From NCBI GenBank assembly GCA_003991915.1, contig RQTK01001091.1, forward strand, positions 5,200 to 69,199: a DNA stretch of 64,000 nt, in the 5' to 3' direction. The notes beneath the pieces were generated by a model, which had not been told where the DNA came from, did not search any database, and saw only the letters and a list, made by a program, of their open reading frames with translations. Below, piece after piece: positions 37,381 through 50,103 of this stretch. This DNA comes from Elysia chlorotica (Eukaryota; Mollusca; Gastropoda; Plakobranchidae). The stretch's first letter is position 1; every line of letters begins with the position of its first letter. The translations under genes and the position numbers were made by a program.

Positions 37381-38889
37381 CAACATTGGTTCAGAAGACT
37401 GAATGTTTTAGCTGTCAGTATTTGAACAGCTTTACAGAATGTATCCCAGATTCTGTATAGATTTGGATTTTTTAGATTCTGTACTTCAGAATATGTTAGT
37501 TAAAGTGGAAAAGTATTAATTTAATTAAATTTTTTTTAAACAGATATATTGGTTGATCCTATTGCACTTTGAAAATTTATTTTTTAATATTTTGAAAATG
37601 GAAAGCGCTAAATAAATTTAATTTATAATAGAATGATGCCCATTAATCATGACCTTTTTTGTATTTAACAGTTAGAGACCCTGCAACTGAAAAATGTTTT
37701 ATTTTCATAATCGCAGTGTACAGTCAGCTGAGTGAACTCATTAATAAGGGAAACCAAAGAGTTTTTTTTAATCAAGCTGAACCAATTGAATTTACTAATA
37801 TTTTGCCACATTTGACTGTTTTTATGAGGGTTTTTTTCTTAGATAAAGTTGATATCTATTCATCTCCTGAGGCATTTCCTAAACTTTTTGTGTCGGAACT
37901 TAATACAGCATGTGTTTACTCATAACAGCATAGCTTATGAGGGATTGCTATATTAAAACCTGCCAAATTACTAAGTAAGATAAATAGCCTATGAAATACT
38001 CAATTTTTTATATCAAGCTTTGAAAGCTGTGGTGTTCTCTACAATCAAATGTTGATATCATGTAATGTTCACAAGGAGATCCATCAAAGACAATTCTTCA
38101 AATATTCATATATCAAGTTGTTGAGGAAATGAAAGTCAAGTTTTTACATGTACATTATTATTAAAACTGCCACTAGGTTGAAGAAATTGTCTCCACAATC
38201 CATGTAAAAAGCAATTACTTAATATATTTGGAACCATTTTTGTTGGATTCATTACCTCTATTGTTATCCAAATGATATTGCCATATTAGAGGTACAATGT
38301 TTAATTTACCTGAACTTTGTCAATCCATCTCACCTCCTGATATTTTTACTCTTGCTTTATTAAATCACCTACATGTTTTGAGAGAGCCCATAATGAAGTG
38401 AAAGTCATTATAAACTGCAGAAACTGGAAATGGAGGGTTTCTGATCGAGATATTGTTTTGTTATTTCTTTTTTGTCTTTATTATTGTAAAATAAGAACCT
38501 TTTAGTCACAGTGAGAAAATTAGTTCAAATGTTGCATGACTTCGTAGATGCATTTGTTCTTTTATTTATCTTCTTAGATGTTGTGTGGTAAAGAGTCTGA
38601 AAGAGTTAGGTATCATAAAACTATATATAAAAATATATAGGAGTTGTTTCAAACACTTTGGTTTATAAAATATAGAAAAGGAAAAAAAAAACCAATCAGG
38701 GTCACCATTGTATCAATAATTCACTTTTTATATTTATGTGTGCCAAAGTTTAAAACTGTATATACTAAGAAAGCAAGCTTATTCTAACTTTCTTATTGAA
38801 ATGTACTTAATTTCGTTTACATCTTCCTAGTCACTCATCCTGGTAATAGTTCATCGCCATATTTTTGTACCTGAATGTTTTTTATTTTT
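37381..38889 (+). other. FUT8 3' UTR and flank, with a polyadenylation signal
   Basis: AATAAA at 37611-37616, about 230 bp after the stop, is the first polyadenylation signal. Another (AATAAAGTG) lies at 40139-40144, so a longer 3' UTR is possible. The true end cannot be decided from the sequence. Confidence 0.55.
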
Positions 38890-39104
38890 ATCTCCACGGT
38901 TCAGATTGATTTGTCTGATTTTGTCCCCTGTAACTGATTGGGTCGGTGCTAGTATATTATGTGACCAGAGGAGACAGGAGTCGTGGTATCCCCACCTTGC
39001 TCCTGTGTGGTCGCACATAAAATTGTCATGACGTGAGTTTTGGGGTCTGTCCACAATATAGCCTATTATAGTGCTGACGTTGGACGTTAAACCAACTTAA
39101 CTTT
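38890..39104 (+). mobile_element. tRNA-derived SINE copy downstream of FUT8
   Basis: A B-box remnant (CACGGTTCAGATTGA) is followed by the family body GACCAGAGGAGACAGGAGTC, GTGTGGTCGCACATAAAATTG, TGGGGTCTGTCCACAATATA and the 3' end GACGTTAAACCAACTTAAC. If the distal polyadenylation site is used, this copy would lie inside the FUT8 3' UTR. Confidence 0.75.
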
Positions 39105-40461
39105 TATTTTCATCATACTAAACCTATTTGAATTTTTTTTCAAACTCCAAAGACAATCTTTCATGTTTGTGTTATTTCTAGATAAAGTGATATTTTAATG
39201 AGAATATATACAATATAATTTAATTATGTTTTAAACCCATCTATACATACATGTCTTTTTCCTGCAGATAAGATCTAGTCAGCAAATTTTTTTTACAAAT
39301 GGATCAAAATGTTGCAAATTTTTACAATTTGTATTTTTGTGAATTGAATGCCAGTTTACAAGCATTGTCTCAATATTGTTATCATGAATGTACCATGAAA
39401 CATATGTATCCTCAACTCACATAAACCACAGTTTTTTGTTTGTGTGTGTGTTTGTTTTGGTAGATCATTTTTTAAAGTATACATTATGATAAATATACTA
39501 AAAAAGTTTTGATATTGGTTTTTTGTTGTTGTATGTATTGCTTTTCATACCAGTTTTTTGCCCACAACAATCATTTTGATTACCTTACATTAATTAACTA
39601 AACCACTCATACGGGTTAAAAGTTCTTAGATATTTGTACATCACTTTCAATACTGACATGATTAGTTTTTCTCTATTAATTCATATGATTTAGCTTTACT
39701 GAAATAGTTTAACGCCAGTCTTGATCTCTCCTGCATTCATAAAAAAAAAAGCACAAATAGATAGAAATGTTTCCAAAAAAAAAAAAAAAAAGAGCAAATC
39801 TTTAGAATTATGAGAAAAGTATTCTGGCAGCAGTAGTATTTATTAATTTTTACTATTTTTCCTTAAAAAATATTATTAGGATATTATACCACAAATTGTC
39901 AATTGTATAGCATGCTACTCTAAAGTAGATTGATATTATTGATTGTTATGTTTTTGCCAGATGTTAACCAAATTCCGATCAGTATAATACTTGTACTTCG
40001 TTAATCTTTATACAATCAAATACAGAATACTTAATTCGTTCTTTCAGGGATACATGTAGCTTATCCCATATTTTTTTCTCTTTAAATAATTTTTATGTTT
40101 TGGTAAAAGTTTTAATGTATCTTTACATTCAACTTTGCAATAAAGTGTAAAAAATGGTGCAGTGAAGGTTGAGTTCTCCCAGATACCCTTACAAAAAAGA
40201 GCTGGCACGTTTTCAAAACTGCATCAACTTCAGTTTTAAATTCATTAGCTTACTTTGAATTGGGTTAATAATCATGTCCTAAAATATAGCTGCCACCCAA
40301 AAGAAAAAAAAATCACTACATTTGTTATAAATTATTTAAAACCCTACCAAGAAATTAGGGATTTTAAAAAAATTAATGAAAGAAATTTTTTTTTAGAATA
40401 ACTTTGTGATCAATATTGTATTTCAGTTGCAATCGGTTCTTATTTTCAGTATCAGTTTAAT
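39105..40461. other. Intergenic or distal 3' UTR, no feature recognised
   Basis: AT-rich DNA with poly-A/T runs (for example 39774-39792) and a possible distal polyadenylation signal at 40139. Confidence 0.5.
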
Positions 40462-40590
40462 TTGACTGACTGAGTCAAGAGTCATGGTCTCGTGTGTGGC
40501 AGCACATACAGATTGTCAGATGTCAGTATTGGGGTCCGTTTCACAATATAGCCTACATAGTGCTGATCTTTGTCGTTAAACCAAATCAAC
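40462..40590 (+). mobile_element. SINE fragment, body and 3' end
   Basis: GACTGACTGAGTCAAGAGTC, TCTCGTGTGTGGCAGCACAT, CAGATTGTCAGATGTCAGTA, ACAATATAGCCTACATAGTG and GTCGTTAAACCAAATCAAC follow in order, matching the 21783-21880 (minus) and 38890-39104 copies. No tRNA head is present. Confidence 0.75.
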
Positions 40591-43500
40591 TACATGTCTC
40601 TGGTTTTCCTTTAATTTGTTATTGTCTGTGACAGTCATATATCCCAGAGTTTGAGAACATTTGAAGCTCTCTCAAAACTTAGTATTAAGTTTTCTGGCTC
40701 ATTTGTTTTGTTTAGTCTGTTGTTGTTGTTTTCCTTATGAGGGTGGAATGAGATGGTTACTCAACAGAGGGATGTAATACTCTTTGTTGCTCACTAGCTC
40801 ACAAATATTTTGAAAATGTGTGTATGTTAGCAAACAAGTTTTAAAACAAATATTTTTACTATAGTGTTGTTTGAATTTACAGTAGGAAATATGTCTTTAA
40901 ATTTGGTTGTGAATGTTGTATGCTCTTGACATTGATTAGTTTATATTTTATTAGAATTTCTTTAAAATACTAATAAATAAATGAGGACTCATAGGAATAT
41001 GCTGCTTCCAATAGTGTCAAGAGTATTTGTTGTTTTGTTGTTGTTTTTTTTAAATGAGTATCAATAAAATGTTTGTCGCTACCTTAATTTCCATTTGTAA
41101 ATCCGTATTGCTGCTAGTCTGTGTATTTCATATTTTTTAACACGGATCTTTTGATGTACTTATATATCGTATTATAATTGTGTTATATAATATATATGTA
41201 TTTTTTTTATTTTTTTTTTTTTGTTAACGAGGTCTATAGTCTCTTCCTAATATCCTCTATATCCCACCCCCTGTCTTCCATCCTGGAAAGGTAATGGTAT
41301 TACTTCAAATCTCCACATACGAATTATTGATGCCTGAAGGGTAAAAGGCATTTTGTTAATTTATATTTGCAATATCAAACATTTAGTTTGACGTTTTTTG
41401 TACAAAGTTAATCACTAAGGCTTTGAAAGTTTTTTTTTTGCACCTGCTTACTCATAATTTTTATTCTTCAAATATATAAAGGAAAGAGGGTTACATATCT
41501 ACTCCTTTGAGTTTTGTTTCTAAACTTGCATTATTTCAAAACTGTTTGATGACTGAATTCAGGAAAGATTGAAGCAACAAATTGGGTACAGAGAATAAAT
41601 CCTGTTTTCAAAGAAAGTGTGGAAAAATATTTGGCCTTATTCATGTTTTCTGAGGCTATCAAAGCTATGGGACCTTTTTGATTTCTGTAACTGTTAGCTC
41701 TGGGTCTAGTAACCAATTTGTATGTATTGCCGAAGTTTCCATAGCTCATTCTCAGCACAAAACATACCCTGAAAATCTGCTCTTTATTCTGCCGAAGTAA
41801 AGTATCATATGTTTATGCTCATTTTTTAATAATATTAATTCATGATTTGGCCTGTTGCTTTAAAACATTATATTTGTCTTTAAGTCTTTTAAAACACCTA
41901 TAATAGACTTACAGAGATATTTCCTGATCTGCATTTGACAGATTGTATAATCAAGGCAACATTTAAGAACCAGATTATAATTCAAACTGTGCGATTAAAA
42001 TTAGAATCCATGATGTTTTTTTCTTCTGGAAATTAAAATTAGAGCCCTTCTCAGCACAAAATTCCTTTCTAGCCTAATAGCGCCTCTGATGTAACAGTAT
42101 TTTATTCCTCTTAAGATAAAATATTTTATTATTATGATTTATTTGTCAATTCCTTTTTAAATTTGAATCGAGGTCCTCATTGTTTGTTTTAATATTTTTG
42201 TATTTCTGTAGCAGTAACCATTGATCCTGTTTATGTCATTGAACTCTTAAAAATTTGATATGGATCAAAAGTTATGAAACTTTTTTCTGTAATACATGTA
42301 TTTCTATACCTCAATTTCCTTTTTTTTCACGTTCTACTGTTTCTCTTATTAACTTGTAGATATTACAATAAGACTATATACACCAAAATACCTATAGTTT
42401 TAAATAAAGCTTTTATGTTCATGTTACTGTATTTTTTGACACAACATACTCTATTAATATATCATCTGAGTTAATTTGCCACACTCAACCCTGCCAAAAC
42501 TACATTGTGTAACCATTTTGTTTGAATTTGCATATATATTTTTATTGAAAACCCATGTATGTTACTAATTATTATCAACTGAACTATCATATACTTTTTT
42601 TAAATATCAAAATATATTTTTGATTTTGCTTTCCTGTGTAAAGCTATGACTGACAAACCAATATGCTTTGCCAATATTTTCCCAAGAAGGCAGAATTATT
42701 ATTGCGCCCACCATTTTGACTTTAAGATTGTGCACTTTGCAAGGTTTTAAGGCATTACTGAAGACTGGAATTACAGCTGAAAATCAAATGTTTAGTCAAC
42801 AATTTCAATAGCAAAAGTCTTGCAACCAGATTACATGATGTTTTTGTTATCAAGTGCACCTTCAAAGAATGTTGATGGTGCAATTTGAGTAACAAGCTTT
42901 TGCTTGATACATTTTTTTTTTAACTTGATCGTAGTTTTTTTTTTCTCTTGAAGAAAATTAAATGATGAAGCCAATAATGTGTTGCAGGACAACATATCAT
43001 TGCTACTTTTACAGCATATGTCCCTCTTCTGGTGCAAGCTTTTTTTTTTCAGTAGCAACAATCATAAATGCTGCCATTCATGGAGAATTTTTTCACTTTA
43101 CCTTTTTGAATGTGTGTGAGTAACATTTTCATCACACATATATGTATCAATATCACAAAATGAACCAAACTGGTTAAGACTGGGTGCTATTAAGAAAGGA
43201 AAATGGGGACAAAATTTTAATTGGTTTCGTGAAGTAATTGCACCATTTCAGAGTAAGCACAACATTTCTGGTAATATTTTCTACTCCAATTACAGTTTTG
43301 AACCATTCCTTGTATGGCGTCGAGTTGATAAAGTGGGTCCCTGTTGCAGTTGTAATTCACAATGAATTGGACACCCTATCTTGTCAACATTAACAAAATA
43401 ATGAATACTAGAAATTCTTTTTAGAAATGTAACAATTTAACTTTATTTATAAACTCTCTGTCTCAGGGTTAAGAATAGAACGAAAAGAATGTCTAGATCT

Positions 43501-46500
43501 AAATCAATACTGGACAATCTATCTAGATCTATATTGATCTAAACAACAAAATAACAGCGTTCACTGTGGCATAATGTTACAATACAAGCATGAAGCGTAA
43601 GCACAAATTAAAAAACATTTCTCGCCATACAAAAAACCTCAATCTATATTGCGCTATGCTCTTTTATACCTGAATTGTATTTCTGGAAATATAGAAAGAT
43701 TAACCATGATGACAAAAAATGCACCCAGAGGAGCTTAAACTATTTATAAATCCATGAATGTATTTAGAATAGTTGTAATTAATTTTACTTTATGATGACA
43801 AAAACATGCATCTTGTTATTAAATAAGAAGCAAAAGAGAGGAATTTTTTCTATTTTAGCCTGAAGGTACCTTTTTTTTTTTAAGTAAGCAATAACCCTCA
43901 TTCATCAGTCTTAACCTTTTGCAGTCCATTCTTGTGATTAAAGACAATGATATATATATACAATTTGTGTTTTGTTGTTTTTAGGGAGAATCTTTAATAC
44001 ATATAAATTTTTGAATTGTTTTCTACTGGCTTGTTTTAATATGTGTTAACACATCCCTACTATTTTGCTATTTTTAGCCAGCCCTAGTTATCGTTGATAA
44101 CTGAGACCAACAATACTCATTATAATTCTATCTCTTCCTGTTAATGCTATGGAGCTGGCAACAATAAGTCAAGTAATGGTCTATCTCAAAATCAGTAGTT
44201 TGAAAAGAAAAACGAAAGAAACTTTCAAACTTTTTTTTAACTGTACATGGTTTTTAAAAATTTTAATTTAAGAATTTGGCCCAGCTGATTTTTCTGATCA
44301 TAGAACAGATAGATGGGAAAACATTTAAGAATCTTATGGTGGATCAGTGTTATTTTGATCTATCTGTGGGATGGACTATTGTATTAGCAAGGTGACGAAT
44401 TGCAACTTCAATTATCAATGCATAATGTTACAAACTGTTATTCATTAGGTAGGCAGTTTTTTTTTCTGAAAAAAAAAAGTCTCAAAAGGCAAATATCATC
44501 TATCAAACATATGTTGTTAAATTGAACTAATTAAGCAAAGATATTAACAGTCAATGTTGTATTGTCTTTTGCTTTGTCTCAAATCAGCATCTATATCAGT
44601 AGTTTTGGTTTTCATTCCTGACGATGTGTATTTGTGTCATAAAACCTTCAAAGAAACTATAAACACATTCAATGTAAACTTCACTGGTGTTTTTATGCAA
44701 AATTTATATAACTTTAGTTAATTCCAGAGGCAAGTGAATGGATGATTATAAACTTATTTTGTCCCATGTATCTCAACAATGTGAAGTTTTATTTGTACCA
44801 CCAAAAAAAAATTAATTAAAATTCATCACATTTTTAAAACAAAAATCAACTTATTTTTTCTTTTTTTTTTGTTTTGGAAAAAAAGTTGTTGAAATTGAAG
44901 TGCCTTCTTTTTTGTCTAGTTTGTCTATACTTCATAGATAACATGTTTGGCTACTCTTTCACTCAGTTAGTGCTAGAGGCAATCTTATTTAGTTAAGAAA
45001 TTTAAGTAAAGACACAGCAAAGATAAATACATTTTGAACATTTTGCTTTGTCAATTGGTGAAGGAAGATGTAGGCCAATATCAAAACCTTGTGTTATAAT
45101 TATTTCAGGTATTGCAGACAAAGAAGGGAAGAACTGATTTAAAACGATTTAAATTGATAGCAGATATGAAAGATGCATCAGCTTCCTCCTTCATCTCAAG
45201 ATCTGCTTAGCAACTTCCTGTTCATTTAATGGTTCTCTATATTTGAGTAACAAGTTCTTTTATAAATTCTAGTTTCTACTTTTCTTGTGGTTATGCTGCA
45301 CATCCTGATACAAATAAGATAAACATGGCTAATTACATACGACTGATGATTTTAAATCGCAACTAAAATTTTAGGAGCCCAAACATTTATCACATTAACA
45401 CATCTTAGCTTAACCTGGAGCAAACAGTTATTTCAATGAATTTTCTTTTTACTTTGGCACAAATATATTTTAAAATAAGGTTGGTTGAGTGTTTTATTTA
45501 GTCAAAACTGCAGTCTTGTTTAGAAAAGTGGTGTCAATTGATGACACAATTCATCTTATTTGATTAATACACTTATTGGGATAGTTACTTTATTCTATCT
45601 TCTTATCAAGAGGTGGTGGAGGAATAAAATGTAACTGTTGTTAGAGGGCTGGTTTCTTATCAGGAGATCTCAATCTCAAATATTCACCAGGCTACCTGTT
45701 TCTCTGCTACAGTCATGTTTTAAGATTGGCGTCAATATGAATTGCTGACACAGGCCAAGTAGGCCGATCACTGCTTTGTCTCAGTATGACAAATGTTATT
45801 CTCAGGATCTGTTTGCCAGATAGGCTTGTTTGTAAGAAACCAACCTATAAACTTCTTGTAAGTGAAAAATTGGCGACGAAGGAAGAACAATCCTTATTAA
45901 TATCCCAATCATTTTGCTGCATTGCCTTTAAAGGGGTCGCCTCAACAACAGGTGAAATGTAAAACAGGAATAATGATCGATAAGAGAATGCTCTCACAAT
46001 AAAATTAAATTTTAAAAAGATGACGAAATAGAGCATATAATGGATTGAGAAACTAAAAAACGACATGGTGTTAAATCTATATTTGCATTTATTGAAATAT
46101 ATTATTATTCTATATATCACAGGTGAGATTTTTCTATTTATGATACAATATTTAAGATATTTTATATTTAATTATCAGAATATCTTCTTAAGACTTGACA
46201 AATCAAAATACTAAAAACAATACCACAATTGTTAGAAATGGATCCTTTTCATTATGAATCAATGAGCATCCACTTTAAACACTAATAGTGAAAAATAGAG
46301 GTACCCCTGTAATTTAATGTTAAAATTCAATTCTAAAAGACAAGAAACTTTTTCATGTTCCTCACTACCAGGCATGAAAAAATGCATGTTATTAATAAAT
46401 ACACGAATCAAACAAAACTAAATGTAGATATTGTGATAATAATGTATGGGATGAACACTATATTTGCAGTTTCATGATACCTTTTAGATTTTTATATAAA

Positions 46501-46677
46501 TTACATGATTATGCAACAATAATGACTGCTGATATTAATAATGATACTCCCATGAGACATGTAGATAAAGGGTAATACTAATAGTGTACATTATGGACAT
46601 TTTGGCCAGAATAATTACAAGCGAGTTTAACTTAAAAGAAAGAACAAATTCCCCTCTGCTGGTTTATGGCATCATTC
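40591..46677. other. Intergenic region between convergent FUT8 and NPHP1
   Basis: Six kilobases of AT-rich sequence with homopolymer A/T runs. No exon, RNA gene or transposon motif was recognised. The right part must contain the NPHP1 3' UTR (minus strand). A minus-strand AATAAA (TTTATT on +) at 46088-46093 is one candidate end. Confidence 0.55.
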
Positions 46678-46692
46678 TCAACTTTCTGCAGC
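46678..46692 (-). CDS. NPHP1: NPHP1 last coding exon, four codons and stop
   Basis: A strong acceptor TTTTTTTGTTGTTTCAG is followed by GCTGCAGAAAGT and TGA, giving the C-terminus AAES in phase with the previous exon. The rest of the exon is 3' UTR. The alternative is intron retention ending in VSFY. Confidence 0.6.
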   Translation of the reverse strand, partial: AAES

Positions 46693-49600
46693 CTGAAACA
46701 ACAAAAAAATGTTTGAGGAAAAATATGTCTGTTTGAATTCACAGAAAAAGACAATAGCACTTTCTCTCTCCATATACAATAGGCCTGACTGAATAACATC
46801 GCTAAGATTAAGTGTGTCATGAAACATTTGAGTTGATCCAAAACAAACTTATTAGTTTCAAGAGACATCTACAAAAAAATTAAACAAAAATTCTTTGTTA
46901 CCATCACGTTCAGCTTTCTATTTAAATTTACTCTTACTTTTATTTCTTATGTCTCTTTCATTTGCGATGAAAACAACCGCTTTGTTCTCTGCTCACTATC
47001 TTCTTTTCAAAAAATTGACAATATTTGATCAATAAAAACTCACTATAGCTCTTTGCAGACAATGAGAACCAATGATGTTGAAGGACATCTCTCCCAGATC
47101 GAGAGGCTCCCACTTGAAATCTGCGGAGAGCAGTGCAGCCAAGGCTCCTTTCCCTGCCAACTTCACCTCTGAAAAGCGTGTCACATTCTGAGCCCGTAGC
47201 TGAAACCAATCAAATAATCAGATATTGATGCATAGTATGGGTATAAAAAAAGTTGAAATATTGTTTGGTGAGTCAGGTATGATGTTTTAATTTAAGAAAA
47301 ACAAATGATATTTGGCTTATTTTTTTCCTCCAAAAGATTACATGCATTTGAGATAATTTTGCAAGAAACAAGAAGATGTTCTTTACCTATGAAGTTTCTG
47401 AAAAAATAAATATAAATTTTAATTTATTTTTGTAAAACATAATATCTCTGAGTTCTTCTCCTGTGTCAATATTGATGTAATCCAACATAATTTTAAATTT
47501 AAATTTGTATTATTTTTCTAAAAATGAGAAAATAAAGAGTAATTAATAGTCATACATAAAATTAATTTTTAAAAAAACCAGATGAATTAAAACATGCAAG
47601 CAAGGCAAAACCAAATAATCACTTTGTTTAGCTCGATAGAGTGAACTGCCACTCTCAAAAAGTAAAAGTGATTCTGAAAATACTAACCAAAAGTCAGTTA
47701 TGGACTCACCTCCTGATTCTCTTGGTCGCCCATCCTGAAGACAGGCAGACTGGCCAGGTGAGACACAGGATACACCGACTCCATGTAGGACACGCGAAAC
47801 AGCTCCTTCATAAACTCCTCATCTCGCTGGGAACACAATCATTGGTAGCAGAATTGTCAACAAATAAATGAGCTTGATCAGAGGATATAGTGAGTCATTA
47901 GAAAGACTTGCAGATTTAAAATGCATGTTCACTACATGTATATACAAAACCATCTAAATGTCAATCATTACTAATACTTCGTCTTGCTGAGTTGACTTTA
48001 AAGAAAGACTGTAAAAGCCAAAAATGACATTTGTAATTTTTAACACTACTGTACAAGACAATAATTACAATAGCTCTATTTTAAGCATAAAGTTTTTTCC
48101 CATTTGTATTTTCTTAACACTACCAATATAGGATCATTAAATTTGTCATTCTTTAAAAAAAAAAAAAGGAACAAAACTCGACTGCATGGGAGGAACCGTT
48201 ATGGTGGAAGTAAAGTCTCATGTCTAAATGTACAAAATGAAATAACTGTTTACACTATCATAATATCATTGCAATTGAAATGAAGTTCAATCCTCATCAT
48301 ACCATACATGCAGAGGGAAATCAATTGGCATTCAATATTATGCCTAAAAAGTCGTGCATAATGAGTCTGTAGCTAAAATGATGTCATTGCAAAACAGAAA
48401 GATCGGAGAGGAAGTTAAAAACATCGTGAAGAAAAAAGAAAAGAAATGTTCTTGTGTACAGATGCATTTGAAAAACAGAAATAATCTAGTAGCACAGCCA
48501 AAAACAAAACATGATTTTAACAGACAGAGCTTAATTTGGTTCCATTTGTCACCATGCATTAACTAAGTGAGCCTTAAAATCTAAGAATCAGAAAGAGATA
48601 AGAATCATAATACATTTACATGCATTGTGCAAAAAAGCTTGGAATGTAAATGCAGCTGCCATGGCATGGATGTTGATTTCATATATAAAAAAATTATATT
48701 TCAAAATGGAAACCTTATGCTCATATTGCAGCTTATACAACTTTTTTTTATCTTATTATAATGGAATGAGACAATGGCGCAGATTTATAAGGGGGACAAA
48801 TTTTTTTTACAATTTACTGAAAGCAAAATAGAAGGGAAAAATACCATTAAAATGTATTACATTTTATCTTTCATAGCCAACAAGAAATATTAAATTTTTT
48901 ACTTTTACTCACTATACTTTGAGATATTGTTTGTTGATTATCTTGAATGATAAACATACAAAAGGGATGGTAATTCTTTCTGAGCTTTCAAATAAACCAT
49001 AGAAAAATAGGAACTAAAATGTGATCCTGATATAGTGTAAAATGGGTGGTTTTGGTTAAAGAATCAGCAAAAAATGGAAACAGAGAGTGAGTGAGAGAGA
49101 GAGAGACAGAGAGAGACAGAGAAAGAGAGAGAGAGAGAGAGACACAGACAGACAGAGAGAGAGACAGGGAAAGAGAAGAAAGGGAGAGACTTGCGTAGAT
49201 ATAAATCTGGCCTACAAAGATTGTTGTCTTGTCAAGTTCCTCTTCTTCAGCTTCATACGGATACATTACCTGCCGAAATTTTATTTACATACAAGTACAG
49301 TGTAACATGCAGATGGGTGTATATATACAAAGCCTAGGGAAATTAAAGGTTTAAGTAGGCATAAAATAAGCTAGTTTTACTAAATTTGATAACTTGTTAT
49401 TTTATAAAGAGAGACTAAAATAAATAGTTAAACCTGTAAGCTTGTTAATTGGAAACCCTGTAAGCCTACCATAGAGAAGTGTAAGAGAAATTGAGCACGA
49501 TTTAATGCAATATGCCTGATTGTTATTTCAAGTACCTAAGGCTTTTAATAAATACAAATTTAGAGCAAATGATAAGCCAAAGAACATCAGAATTATCTTT

Positions 49601-50031
49601 TTTTTTTAAACCATCCACTCACATCAGAACTATAATGTACTGAAGACAGTGTGAAAAAATAGTCATCTTAATTTATTTTTTTTCAGCAAGGCAATTAAGC
49701 TTTTGTACATCATAACTGTTGAACACAAAAAACTAAGCAGGAAATATTTGGTTATAAGCAAATGGACAGAGGGATATTCTCTCAAATAGGATATATTGAT
49801 GTAAGGAGACAGGGGTATGAGGGTTTTAAGAAAGAACTACAAATGTTTGTGTTCTATGTTTTCAATAATTATTATTCTGAACACAAAGAAACCCACAGAA
49901 ACAGTTACGCTTTTGAAATGAAAAATTATATCTTATTAATCTTAAATAGGATATCATATCATACACGAGTATGTATATGTCTGTGCAGATAGTCAAAATG
50001 AGAAACATCATACTTTTTAACGTATGCCCTT

Positions 50032-50103
<72 letters not shown>

